A stretch of DNA of 64,000 nt, taken from contig NC_080581.1 of assembly GCF_029962835.1 (NCBI RefSeq), positions 20,784,001 to 20,848,000 of the forward strand. Direction: 5' to 3'. This DNA comes from Magnolia sinica. Lineage: Eukaryota > Streptophyta > Magnoliopsida > Magnoliales > Magnoliaceae. The position numbers were made by a program, and so were the translations under genes. Shown here piece after piece: positions 11,200-23,622 of this stretch. The notes below the pieces were generated by a model, which saw only the letters and a program-made list of their open reading frames with translations, was not told the DNA's origin and made no database searches. Every line of letters begins with the position of its first letter. The stretch's first letter is position 1.

Positions 11200-13870
11200 A
11201 ATGGCTAAGCTAATAAAGAGGGTGAATTTCTACTTCATTGTGATCAGATTCGTGGTGGAATACGCAACAGCTGAGCTTATAGTCCGTAAAGACCAATCTC
11301 TCGTAACCAATGATGATAAGCCGCAGGTTATGGTCAGATTCATATTTGCCTTGCCATTGGCACAAGAAAAGGATGGTGACTGGATTATTATCTCGTCTCG
11401 AAAGACGAAAGCCCGAAACGCAGTAATCACCAGGGTAAATGCATCACTAAGAAGAGCCAAGGGACTAGTGACACGAAATACGGTGAGAAATAATCCTGAA
11501 CTCGCTCCTCTGGCTTTATATCCAAGAGATCTTTTCCCTCTCTGACAACCCAAGACTTCCCAGAATTACCTGTCGTAAAGACTCAGTGGAGAAGGAAAGA
11601 AAAGGGAAAATGGCCAATGTATGATACAATCTCTGCTTCATCTCGAAGTACACCTCAGCGAGAAAAATCTCAGCTAGCTGAATTCTGTAAACATATGGAA
11701 GATCGGAATGAAGTTCATCTCCCAATAAGTCCCATCATGTTCAGACATTCTACTCCTACAACTGCCTCTTCGGACAATGCTGAAGCCACTATATGTATGG
11801 CAGGAACTGATCATGGGCCGCAACCAACTACTGAAGATCATATAGCCGACATGGCCGATGTACAAAGAACACTCATGGAAGAATGTAAAAGTCTTTGGGA
11901 GGCTTTGGCTACTTTAGCACATAATGTGGCTCGGATTGCAGTCCCTCTAATGATGGCCACCATGAATGAGCAAGAACAACAACCAGAAGGCTCTCAGCCA
12001 CGGAGGGCAGGATCACATGGGTCTGCTCCCGTAGCAAGGGTAATAACTCAGGAAGAAATACGATAGGTAGTCGCAGAAGTTGTTAGAATAGAAAAATAAT
12101 GGGAGAATACCGAAAGATTCAGATATCGAATGCCATACCCAAGAGAGGTGGAAGATATTCCTTTTCTAGTCAATTTCAAGCATCCCGATTTTTAAAAATT
12201 TAACAGAGATGGGTCGTCGGAAGAACACCTCATGCACTTCATCACGAGCATGGGAAACTTTTCTACAGTACCACAATATTGCCTCCGGTTGTTCGGTTCT
12301 TCTGTAACTGGTAAAGCATTTCGATGGTACTCTAGTTTGGCGCCAGGGTCGATGCGAACTTGGGAGCAGATGCAAGACACGTATATATCCAACTTCTTTT
12401 CATCAGAACGCGATGTCAGTGTTGTAGAATTAGCTTCTGTCAGGCAAAGAGAAGACAAACCTGTGGAGAAATTCATTGATAGGTGGAAGACTTTGGGGGC
12501 TTTGTGTAGGCAATTGCCAGAGGAGAAGGATCAAGTAAGCATGTGTTTGAATTTTATGGAGCTAGGAATTGCCTTCAGGCTTACAAGCGCTAATATAAAA
12601 ACTTTTTGAGAATTAACAACAAAAGCGCATGCTTTGGAATTAATAGCCAGGAAGATGCTGGCATTTTAGACCAGAACAGATAGAAGATGATCAAATAGAT
12701 TGCTGGTTAATACTGTGGCTCAAGAACGAAAGAAGAATACTTTTTATGATAAGCGAGAGACAAGAAAGAGAGAAGATTCAGATCGGTATAAAGATCGAGT
12801 GAATCATAAGCGAACTCGATCGACTGATTATCATAAAGAGTATAATTTTGAAAAAGAAGATGTCGTACCAATGATGGAACAACTATTGGCTGCCGGGACT
12901 ATTCAATCACCTCAGCCCAGGCGTCCAGAAGAAGTCGAAATGACTAAAGACAAGAGATATTGCTGCTATCACTGTTATGTCATACATCCGACAGAGAATT
13001 GTTTTACGCTAAAGGATATGTTGCAGTGGATGATAAAATAAGGTGAGATAGTAATGAAAAAGGATGAGAAGCGAGACAAGAAAGCGACTGTGAATGCCAC
13101 ATTTGCAAGGAATCCATTGAAGATAAGAAAAGATAAAGGGAAGGCTGTTGTGAAAAGAGAATGGCCGGTACCAATGGAGTTACTTAGAAGCTCTTGTTGT
13201 GACTCACAATTTGTTAAATCATCATCTAAAGAAGTTAGTAGTGGTTTAACTTCTATTCGCTAAGGAGAAGATGCACTGGTTGGAGAATTCATTAATCGAT
13301 GGAGAATTCTAGGGGCATCATGTTTGAAACTAGCGAAGGAAGAAAAAGAACAAATTAAGTTGTGCATGGAATGCATAAAGCCAAGTATCACGTCAAGTCT
13401 CGTGGGTTCGAATATAGAGACATTTCAAGATCTGATCACAGAGGCTTGTAGCTTAGAAAGGATTATTACAAAAGTGTTTGACTTTTATATAAATCACTTG
13501 ATTCTGAATCTTAGGAGAATTTAGCTGATACAATAGAAGAAGAAAGAAAAATAAAGAATCGACAAAATGAGCAAGGAAGCTTTGATATAAGAAACATGGA
13601 TGAACATACAGCCAAGAAAATAAAGAAAGAATTTACACAGCCCAAGGGTTGTAGGAGGTATTTGTTCGAAGAAGATGATATACTTCCTATGCTGAACAAA
13701 TTGCTAGCAGCAGAAAAGATCAAATTGCCATGGCCAAAGCGTCCAAAGGAGACAAAGAAAATAAGTGAAGGTGATTTTTGTTATTATCATCATTTCCTCG
13801 GACATCGAATGGAGAATTGTTTCAGCTTAAAGAATAAAAAGTAGAAAATGATTGATAATGACGAAATTGT
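11200..13870 (+). pseudogene. Tat-like gag relic with two gag-like copies in tandem
   Basis: The first copy (about 12230-13050) has the retrotransposon gag core: FRWYSSLAPGSMRTWEQM, FIDRWKTLGALC, then a basic linker, EDVVPMMEQLLAAG and YCCYHCYVIHPTENCFTLKD. A second, diverged copy of the latter half follows at about 13265-13850: FINRWRILGASC, EDDILPMLNKLLAA and FCYYHHFLGHRMENCFSLK. The section 11200-12170 is an N-terminal Ser/Thr-rich part. In a live element gag builds the particle. This is a broken fossil with several interruptions. Confidence 0.75.
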
Positions 13871-15690
13871 CATAAGGAGAGTGTACGATATAAAAGAGGA
13901 AACAAGAGTATACAGGCCCGATTAGTTCAAGACTGGGGGCAATTCTAATCCTAGACAATCATTATGAGGTGATGCGGTATTAGTATATTTGTTAAAGATC
14001 ACAACATCATGATTTTGATTATGAAAATTATCAGAGTAATACTTCCTAATCAAAAGGGGGCATGACAAGTAGAAAGATGAAATGGCTGGTAGAAAGACGA
14101 AATGGCTGCAAAAGATAGTATGTATTCCTTTTCATGTGAATGAATAAAAGGGCACAAATTTTCAAGCAAAAGCTTCTCAAGTATATTAGGAAATTAAGAT
14201 CAAGCTCATCGTCAACTACTTCCAAGCATTGACTATTGCTGTCAAGCGTTGATGATTGCCACCGACATCAATGATTGTTGACATCAATTGCCACTAATGT
14301 CGATGATTATCACTAAGATCGCCAAGTGTTGATGATTATCGCCAAAATTAGCAACTATCGCTGTCGTCATCAATCGCTCATACAAGCTTATTTTATCGAA
14401 ATTTCTATCATCGCCAAGCTGATACACTATTTTAAACATAACATGAATGTCATCAGAATACTATCAGTAGCGGTGAAATATCAATTATCGATTCACCATT
14501 TTTAGTAGTGGAATAAAACTATATAGCCAACAAAATATAAAGTTGACAATGACAATGGAAGCTTATCATTTAAGGCAGCCTAGCCAAGCCCTGTACGGCC
14601 AACTAAGCATAAGACCTACCATCATCGGCGCTATATATATTATTAGGGCAGTAACGAGAAGCTAGTGGCTCTAAAAAGCCCATATAGGCCATCACGTGCA
14701 TTGCGGGTAGCGGACGGAGCCAATGACTAAAAGTCCTCAATGACCAGTTACGCATGAAACCTATGCCGCCTGTAGAGATTCCGACAGTGTCATGGGGAAG
14801 GATGAAAATACCCTCCTGTGAATGGGTCTGACCTTGCAGGCGAAGAAAAAGTGGGCCATAGTGTGAGCTCTGTGGCTTTGACCATAGATAGGCCAACCAT
14901 GCGTAAGACCCCCCAGATTCTTGGTTTGATTCAAGTAGAAACTCGTGAGGAAGGATTTTTAGCCTACACATTGATGGACTGATGACCTTAGATTTGGTAC
15001 CTAAAGATAGCCTTGCGTGCCCCGAGAACTCTAAAGAGTTACTGTGCCAACCCTGTGTGTAAATGTTATCGAGTTCACGGTCCTATTAGCTTCATTGGGC
15101 CCCTCTGATGGATCGTGGTTTGTGAACTCTCCGGTTGCGATAAGTCCAGCAAACTCTAGAGAGTTACAGCGACCATTCGTGGAAGACCCGACTCCCACAT
15201 GAGTCTAAGAAACTGTGCTTGCTATACTACTCGAGAGCTTAAACTATGTGAAAAAGTTATGTCCCTGTCAAGTTTTATCTAGCCTAATTCAGTCAAGTCT
15301 AGTCAAGTCAAGTTTAGTCCAGTCCAGTCAAGTCATGTCTAGTCATGGTCGGTTAAAGTGCACTCTCTCTATAATTCAAGAGCTTAAACTATGCATAACA
15401 CCAAAATGCTACAAAAATACATGATCATCTATTTACTTGAGATATGCTCAAAGATGCAAATTGCTTGATGTAGTAACATAAATCATTAAAATTTCATACT
15501 CAAAATAAATAGACATGCAAAATGCATTTCTTTTAAAATAGGTACAGGTTATGATTATATCAAATCTGATCAAAATATTCGATGTTTCTATCCTAAAGCT
15601 AAGCGCTTCAAAATATGGTTATTCTTCTAAAGAGGATGAGTCTTCAATGATGATATGCTTATCTTTCTGAAGAGGGCGATGATGTCTTTC
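13871..15690. other. Non-coding middle of the Tat-like element
   Basis: It starts with two purine-rich tracts (GACTGGGGGCAA near 13935 and AAAAGGGGGCATG near 14052). A run of short GATGATTGCC/ATCGCCAA repeats follows (14210-14410), then GC-richer DNA without recognisable domains (14580-15200). I see no reverse transcriptase, protease or integrase motif. Confidence 0.45.
15288..15350. repeat. Short tandem repeat, AGTCAAGTCTAGTC type
   Basis: About twelve imperfect 5-10 bp units built from AGTC, CAAGT and TAGTC follow one another. Confidence 0.8.
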
Positions 15691-17840
15691 TGTCTCCTGC
15701 CTTTCTGATGTTGAAGGAATATTATCTCTTAAAATTTGTAAAGGAGGAAGATAGAATTACAAAGAGTCATCATTCTCTTCTGGGAAATCTGAAAATCCAT
15801 GGGTATTCTTCAAAGGCATGCCAAAGGCTATCCATCCCTCAAGAGTATTAGTAGGCTTTGTTTCAGAAATATTATCTGTGGAAGAAATTTTTATGCAGAG
15901 TTAACTCCAAGGGAGCACAATCTACTTCTTCAAAATAAACAATGCCTTGGTCTTTTTGGAAATCTTTTAAGCGAGGAGGAAGAATCCATATGGCATGATC
16001 TATTGGGTAACAATGTTCCACTAAGAAATACTGATGAAGCCACCATTGCATCTAGGAATAAGAAGCATTAAAAGGGTAATTATAACTGAGAATTATGAAG
16101 TGCGACCCGGTGTGAATGTTCAAGAGGTGCTTCCATATTAGAGCCCAATTATATGGCCCAATGTCGTAACTTCTCATTGCTCTGGTAACAATATCGCAAG
16201 TCTCTGGAACAGTCTGATCGAATCTGAATTGGTGGACAAATCTGTTAGGATAGTATGGTTCACGCTAGAAAACACTACCCTCTCTACGGGGATGAGTGTT
16301 GGACCTGATAGAGACAAGAAATGAATGTTCACTAAAAGAAATGAAATCATCATCAATGACTACCATGTCATCAAGATAACTAGTGAAAGGGAATTGATAA
16401 AAGTCGATATGATCATTGCTTTCTATTTTTCTAGTGACCCATCCATTCAACTTCTTAATCATCTCTCTCAATTGATAATGTTAAAGAGGGAGGTGATCAG
16501 GATGCGAATACGCTCCTGCAGAGTTAGCAAATGTCTAAGGAAAATATACTCTGAGTCAACCCACAAAGAAGTGCCAGGGAACTATCAGGAAAAGAATCAG
16601 AAAAGGATCTTTGGAGCCAGAGATGATGTCCCTGAAAGCACGGTATACGGAACACAAGACCAGAGGAGCTAGTGAAAATTTTTGACCTTCCGCCATTGCG
16701 CCTGCGGCCACGAAGAAGGATGGTCTGATGATGTCTATCAGTTCAGAATCTGAGAATATTACTAAGCTTAGCCAGTAAGCTAAGAAAGCAGCTAGTTCAT
16801 AGGAAGAACTGTATTCAGCAGTGTTCTTGGTGTTCTTACGAATGGTTTTGAGTTCTTGATGGTTATGGTCTGCAAAGTTGTCAAGATGAAAGATGCGATC
16901 ATTAAAATTGGACCATATAAGATTGAAGTTGTGAAAATAAAAAATAGAAAAAGGAAAATATAACGCAGCTTTCGAAAAAAGTGAGCCCACCATTCAAGAG
17001 AAGTAATACGATCAGGGTGAGAGAAGTTAGCTAGTGCACTAAACAGTTCAAGTCTGGTCTTTGAAATCTTAGATGTGCCTCCTCTTGCGGATGTTAGAGC
17101 AAGCTCTCCATTAGAGGGTACATATGCATCAAATATGTTGCCTATGATGGGAAGGCCTGCTATACAAAGAAGGTCCCATAAGGTGATACTCATTTCGCCT
17201 GAAGGAAGATGAAATGAGTTGGTGATTGGAGACCAATGGTTCAGAAAGCCTCTGAAGATGGCAACATCTGCATGAAAATGTTCTGATGTAGCTATAATTG
17301 CATCAGAAAGGTTAATCTGTTTTAGAACGGTGATATGTCTTCGAACGATAGCTCGAGCCCAGGCATTGTAGAAATTGCGAAAGGATAGGAGTCCTGTTGT
17401 TGAGATTTTTTCTTTTTTTTGTGTTCCAAGGTAATCTCTCTGAGAAGAAGAGCTGTTAAGAAGTTTCAAAATAGTGGGCAAGGAAAGGTTGCTAAGGATC
17501 ATGGCATGGATGCAGAAATCTCATCTTATGATTTCTACCAGCTCTTTGACGGGGGATGTTCTTTTCAAGATATCCTGTCAGAATTCTTGGTTCCTTCATG
17601 ATCCAATTGTCTGCGGAAACAAAGATATTTCGTTGGTCAAATGGTTCACTGTGCAAAATCCACCAATGATGTTGCAGGTTGATGGGAATAACGGTTGGTT
17701 TGTTGGTAAAGGGGTTGTGGAGTTCCAAAGTTTCTTCGTTCATCTCTACATATTTCCAAGAATGATGGAGATGCTGTTCAGATCTTGAAGAAGATGGGTG
17801 ATTCTTTCTTCTCGAAGAGGAAGCTTGTGAGCGATGCAAT
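15690..17840 (-). pseudogene. Antisense plant mobile domain (PMD) ORF relic
   Basis: On the minus strand the translation carries PMD hallmarks (PF10536): SFHLPSGEMSITLWDLLCIA, GLPIIGNIFD, a conserved WWAHFFRKL, and downstream RSYDIGPYNWALIWK. A Ser/Arg-rich N-terminus and a conserved HHWWILHSEPF segment precede it. PMD proteins occur as host genes (MAIN/MAIL family) and inside plant transposons, including Gypsy elements. Here it lies opposite to gag, downstream of it, which is the known position of antisense ORFs in the Tat lineage. It is broken, with several interruptions. Confidence 0.75.
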
Positions 17841-18154
17841 TTATGGACTAAGAGTTGTCAAGATAAAGAAGAAATTTTGAAAAATAAGGATTTTAGGACA
17901 GGAGAAGATTTTAAGAAATTTGAAAGTTCTCAAACCTTGAGAGATGTTTGCATGTAGGTGCGTAATGTGGAGCAATTGCGAAAAGTAGAGGAGAGATTCA
18001 AAGATTAAAAATCAGAAGGGAACTTTTGTGCAAGTGCACAGAAAGGCAAGTGGTTGCGCGGAGACGCACAGGAGAGAATAGCTTAGAAAAGCTGGTGCTG
18101 AAAGCATAAGGGCAAGATTATTGCGCAGTGACGCGTAGAGGTTGATTTACTAAA
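17841..18154. other. Region between the PMD ORF and LTR A remnant
   Basis: No gene is visible. Words such as GTTGCGCGGAGACGCAC and TTGCGCAGTGACGCG resemble TTGCGCAGGTCGGCG in the 5' LTR of the Tat-like element near 10190. It could be a scrap of its 3' LTR, but the match is too weak to claim. Confidence 0.3.
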
Positions 18155-19310
18155 GATAATTGTGAAAGTTAGGAAGGATTCCATCATCCTACCATGCCTA
18201 AGGGATGATGGTGAACAACAGGTCTTACTAAGTTCACAATCTCAAATCAGAAAAAGAAGATATTTAAAGCAATTGCAAATCTATTGTAATTTGCCACAAC
18301 AAACCATTAACAACTAAAAATATTCCTTATAATCAAACTAGAATCCAAGAGAGTTCAACAAAACATGAATCAAAACAAAGCAAACATCCCAATCACGCTA
18401 CAAGCTTCACCCCATAGCCCTAGCTAAGGGATCTAGCCAACCATAGACATGATTGGATTAAAAACCCTAGAAGAAAGCATTAAAAACTGAGGAGAAGGGA
18501 AGAAGAACTCTTGGTAAGTGGCTCCGTCCTTTTGCTCTGCTCCTCCAAACCCTAGATATCCTATAAAGACTTAGGAAACCCCTATTTATAAGCAAAGTTC
18601 CGCAAAATCACAAAATTGGATCAAATTTATGCAGTTCGTGTAACGCCTTTAATGTCATTGAACACCCTTCGATGTCATCGAAGGGGTTTAAATCCGGAAG
18701 TCGTGCCTTTTCTTATTTAGCATTGCGTAAGTCTCTGTGTCATCAAACTATCCTTCGATGTCATTAACCGAAGCTTCGATCCATCGAACAGGTCTTCAAG
18801 TCATCGAAAATCTGTCCAAAATAGTCTAGTGAGTTGCCTCAATTTCTTCAATACATTTGATGCCATCGAGCAGTCTTCGATGTCATTGAGAACCTTCCAT
18901 CGAGTCATCAAACATGTCTTTGATTGATCGAGAAAAGCACCAAATATGTCCAGCAACCAACTCGATTTTTCTCATAAATTCGATGTCATCGATCAATGTT
19001 CGATGTCATCAAACTGTTCTCGATGGCATAGTCTTTGTGATTTCTACGCTTGTTCTTTTAACTTCCTTCCTTTTCCACTTAATTTTCTTAGATCTTGGGA
19101 CCTTGAAATCTTCAATCTTGGTCTCCATAGGTCCATTCTTTGCCTTGGTGACTTTTGAGCACTAAATCAATGCTTTTAGCATTCTTTTCAATCTAAGCTC
19201 TTAAATTCACCTTGCTATACAAACACATGTAAAATATACCATTAAGCCATATTATGTTTGTAAAATCAAGAAATAAATGGGGGATAATATGTAATATTTG
19301 ACGCTCAATA
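18155..19310 (-). repeat. Right (5') LTR remnant of Athila-like element A
   Basis: This aligns with about 8035-9229 of the left LTR, including the ACCATGCC block, the TTCGATGTCATCGA cluster (18640-19020) and the outer end ATTTGACGCTCAATA. About 450 bases at the inner side are lacking. The outer end abuts the GTTTG flank. Confidence 0.8.
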
Positions 19311-19315
19311 GTTTG

Positions 19316-20893
19316 GTAGTAGCCAAAGGTTTGGTTGAAGAAATACCAATCCCACAAGCATCAAGATTTCCCTCACACACACACATACACACACACACAC
19401 ACACTCACACACACACTCTCTCTCTCTCCCCCCTTCTCTTTCTCTTCCTTTTCTCTCTATCTCTCTCTTTCTCTTTCTCTCCTCCTTCGCCTAAGCTAAG
19501 GCATGAAATTCATATAAGAGAAGGGGGTACCCAAATGAAGGTCTTATATAGTTCTGGAAGTTATACAAATGGCCCTAAGGGCTAAGTTTTTATTATAATA
19601 GCCCTATGGGAGGGTATTTTTAAACTTTAGGGCCAACTATGGGGTATAGGAGTTGATATACATCATAGGATAATTAGTCCTAATGATGATCTATGTAGGG
19701 ATATGATTGGCCCACCATTTGGATACGCCGATCGACGGGTATCATCAGAAGTCTATTGACGGCCACCAATGGTCGATCGGGGCCACGACTATACGAATAT
19801 GTGTGGGGAAATATCTTTAGTCGGTACCCCGATTTTGGTTACGATCTAACAATTTGAAAGCCATAACTTCGTGAAAGAGTGGAGGTTCATTTCACTTAAG
19901 TTTCAGGTTTCAGCCTTGGGTATTTGCATATTTCAAGCACTCAACCTCTGGCCCAAGTTACGTAGTTTTGGGTATTATCTTGATTTGCCACCTGCAGTGG
20001 GCATCAAGCCTAGTGAGATGGACATAATTCTATAGTTTCGAAACTAGTGGCCCACTAACAAGCGGTTTAGAGCTCGTTTGGATAATCAAGACATTTTTTT
20101 AAATGAATTGGGTAACAAGATTTCTTATGCGCAATGATTAGGGTTTGGATTAATTAAGTTTATAATATGGCCAATTTATAATTAACAGAAATGGTAAATT
20201 GACCTTAATAACCCTAAACCATTGGTTCTTAGACTAAAGGAGTAACTGAATTGATTTGGTTTGTTAATTAAGATCTGACCCTTACTTGTCTCGGCTTTTG
20301 GTATGTCTTTATTTAGTTATGGTTATCATGATTAGTCAGTGATAAGTCTGCTAGAAATAAGCCCTATGTGAACAAATCACGAGATTAAGCCCGATGTTTA
20401 AGTAATCGGCAGATTCGTTGGCTACTTACGGTTGACTAATTGGATTTGTGTGGTTCTTTACTAGTACCACCCATGTATAGGCTCACCTCAAGTATTAATA
20501 GTCAGTAAGTGAGAACATAAGTTAATTATATTTAAAAAATTTCAAGGATTTTTGGAAATTTAAAACAATGAAAATCCAAGATGTTACAGATGCTTTCTTG
20601 AAAGCCTAATGCTTCTGAATATAGAGGGTGTCTCAAATGAGAAGGGGAGGGGGCTATTTATAGCCTCCAAACCTGGTTTTCTATTAATTGCTGGTAATCT
20701 TAAAGGTAAAAGGTGGTTAAAGGGTTATGATTGGAGATTACCACATGACATAATCTCATGGGTTGGATGAGGTGGTAAAAAGGTAATTTTGGGTAATAAG
20801 ATGGGCATCAAAGTAAATACACTTCAACCGCACACTTAGGGTCTAGAAAGGAGTGATTCCATATGCTTGACCAATGCCACCCCAAAGAGGGGG
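19316..20893. other. Older repeat DNA flanking element A
   Basis: It continues the target sequence interrupted at 7592. It contains the CA/CT tract described separately, then AT-rich DNA without ORFs. Phrases like GATTAGTCAGTGATAAGTC and the gradual style resemble an old Gypsy LTR. Nothing coding is visible. Confidence 0.35.
19374..19482. repeat. Compound (CA)n-(CT)n microsatellite
   Basis: A CACACA run followed by CTCTCT-rich, pyrimidine-only sequence of about 100 bases. Confidence 0.95.
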
Positions 20894-22572
20894 TGTCACG
20901 CCCGCCCTAAACTCAGAAATCGGGCTCACAAAATTTTCGATTGCCGAATCCGGTGCCGACAGCCTCCGTAGAACCTCATTCTCGGCTCCCAGCACCCATT
21001 CGCTAGGTTCCTATCCTGGGATGCTACAAGGAGGATTTTCAACACCAGTTTGATTCATAATATGCATAACCAAAGGCATAACCCACAAACAACAACCAAA
21101 AACTTCATCACATTTCCACTATGATCAAAAACTTTATAAGTACAATGAGCATAAAGGGAAATACAATGATAATGAACAAAAAGCTCCAAGATGATCTGCA
21201 AAGCACCCCCGCCTCAGCGCTACTGCTCTCAAACGTCACCTGCACGCAACGGTTGTGTATAAGCTTATGGAAAGCTTAGAGGGTGGTGAAAGTGTGTACG
21301 AAAGCTAGTAATATAATTATGCAGTATCAGAGTAATGCGGAATATGCTGATGAATCCATGAATACCATTACCCGTACCAAGGCTATGCGATGCAAGGTAT
21401 GAATAATGTTGGCCATACCAAGGCCATGTGATGCGAGATGCAAGCTCAAGCATATGAATCCTCATCTAAGTCCACATATCAATACAGCTCAACTCTTGAA
21501 TATCCCGGGGTCTAGTACACTCCAAGCCAGATTGCCGCCCCATCGCGGGCAATAAGGTGAGTGGAAAAGACCTCACTATCCTCCTGCCAATATCAGGCTC
21601 GGCTCGTCGATAGCGAACCTATTCCTCGATCTGGTTAAACTCAGCCTAGCTTTGCCCCCTCCTCTCAGGCGGGTAAGGTCGCACCCCCTTCCAACTGACC
21701 ACGACACAGTGGAAAGCGTGGCCTTCTGGTAATCGGCACTTGGCGCTCATGTACCCACTCGGTCTAGACGTTGGAGCAACCTCCTGGTACCATAAGGGTT
21801 TAGAGACTTTCACCCAGGGATATCTATAACACCCCATGTAGAACAAGATTTTTGATATCCAATCCTGCCAACCACGATTCGCCTGTGGAGGCTACGGCCC
21901 TGATGTCGCTAGGGTGTACAGTACCATATAACATAATGCGAATGCATGAATCATACTATCCAGTCATGCAGCAATCCTACGCATATCGTGTGCTCATGTA
22001 GGGCAACACTGCTCATTCGGGGGCCCCCAAAAAAATCTGCCCGAAGGCATATGTTATGATCAGTCACTTCTCATATCAAGCATACATATGATGCGTATGA
22101 TCATGAATCATGGAACTATACTAAGCATGTTATATGGTGGTGGATGTTATTCATAACGAAGATGGGCCTAGACGGCCTACAAGTATGAGCCTAATAATGG
22201 GCCCTAGGGAGAATTATAATGCGGACATTTAACCAACATTATTCTTACAATGTGGACGTCAAACCAACATTGCTCCCAAGGTACGACCGCCATAAACATC
22301 ATTACTCAAACCATGGTAGGGTTATACATTGTAATGGACTTGTATACATCCTATTAGGCCTCGACCCATGGGCCTTAGTTACATCAAATGGGCCTTATAA
22401 CATGGGCTTCATATATATCAAGGTGGGCCTCAACGGATGGGCCATAACTACATCAAGATGGGCCTAATCCTATGGGTCGATCAAATGGGCCGAGTCGAAT
22501 GGGCTGAATCAATTGGGCCAAGTCAAACGGGCCGAGTCGAATGGGCCTCAGGTATGTCAAATTGGTCCCACC

Positions 22573-22606
<34 letters not shown>

Positions 22607-22984
22607 AAATCTGATCTATTCACAAGTTAACATAGAGATAGTTGAAATGAAAACAAATATCAACTAAATTGGAAACTACTGCTACCCTTAAAAGTTGAAC
22701 GGTAGATTTCACGGTCCACTATTTAAATGGTGGGGTCCACTTGAACTTTAGATCTGATTCATCCTTTTGCCCATGCCATAAAATGATATCTCAAAATGTT
22801 TAGATGGTATGGATACAGCGTGTGCATCATGGTGGGCCCCACCGTTCAAACAATGAATGGTGTAAAATACATACATAATGTGGGGCATGTGGGCTTACTG
22901 CCGTCAAAGGGGAAGCTATATAGCTGTTACATGTATTGTAGCTACACTAGAAAGGTAGAGGTGGGTCCCACGTAGGGCCCACCA

Positions 22985-23195
22985 TCATGTATATATAATA
23001 TAATATAATATATAATATATATAATACAATATATACTATATATAATATAATACAATATATCCACGTCTAGGCCCTGGACGGCCTGAACAGTGCTACATAT
23101 TATATACAATATATATATAATATAATATATACTATACATGATATATATACAATATATCATATAATATAATATATAAAATATAATATATTAAAATC
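22985..23195. repeat. AT-rich satellite-like block with TATAATA words
   Basis: Two stretches of imperfect TATAATATAA repeats flank a short GC-rich piece around 23060-23090 (CCCTGGACGGCC). A similar GC piece, CCAGACCCTGGACGGG, follows at 23204. Confidence 0.85.
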
Positions 23196-23555
23196 CTGAT
23201 CGTCCAGACCCTGGACGGGTTGGATAGCACACACGTCAGGCGTAGCCCCACATGGGGCCCACCGTAATGTTTATTTTCCATCCAAATCTACTGAGAGTGA
23301 GGACCCAAAAGGGTTTCAATGGCAGCCACTCAATCCCACTATTTCCTACGGTGTGGGCCACCTAAGCTTTAAATTAGGCTGATTTTTAGAGTGGGTCCAC
23401 TTCAGAGAGTGGCCCACCCAATGAACGGTGTGGATATCCAATATACATCATGGTGGGGCCCATGACTGGGCCCGTGGGTCGTTGCCCATCCACCCGCCTG
23501 TCGCACGTAGCAGGGGCTGCCTGCGCTTCTAACAGCAGCAGTGTAGGCTGCTGTG

Positions 23556-23556
<1 letters not shown>

Positions 23557-23620
<64 letters not shown>
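23557..23620. repeat. (AT)n microsatellite
   Basis: About 60 bases of uninterrupted alternating T and A. Confidence 0.97.

Positions 23621-23622
<2 letters not shown>

Larger units (their letters stand above)
9990..18150 (+). mobile_element. Tat-like Gypsy element nested in element A, pol-less
   Basis: A primer site of the Ogre/Tat kind (TGGCGACTCTGCGGGAGA, from 10989), a TATA box at 10435, plus-strand gag relics (11200-13870), a purine-rich ACTGGGGGCAA near 13930 and an antisense ORF (15690-17840) follow in the order known for Tat-lineage elements. Protease, reverse transcriptase and integrase are not recognisable. I could not fix the outer ends: the left edge is set where similarity to element B stops, the right edge where LTR A sequence resumes. 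It is broken in many places. Confidence 0.6.
7593..19310 (-). mobile_element. Athila-like Gypsy element A, coding core lost, with nested insertion
   Basis: Both ends are LTR sequence of the type seen in element B (32318-44016), in the same orientation. The outer ends are flanked by identical GTTTG (7588-7592 and 19311-19315), the 5-bp target duplication expected for Gypsy elements. Internal DNA at about 9230-9990 matches that just inside the 3' LTR of element B (34431-35430). The rest of the Athila-type interior and the outer part of the right-hand LTR are missing, replaced by a Tat-like element. It is a broken fossil. The LTRs differ clearly more than those of element B, so it is older. Confidence 0.8.
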
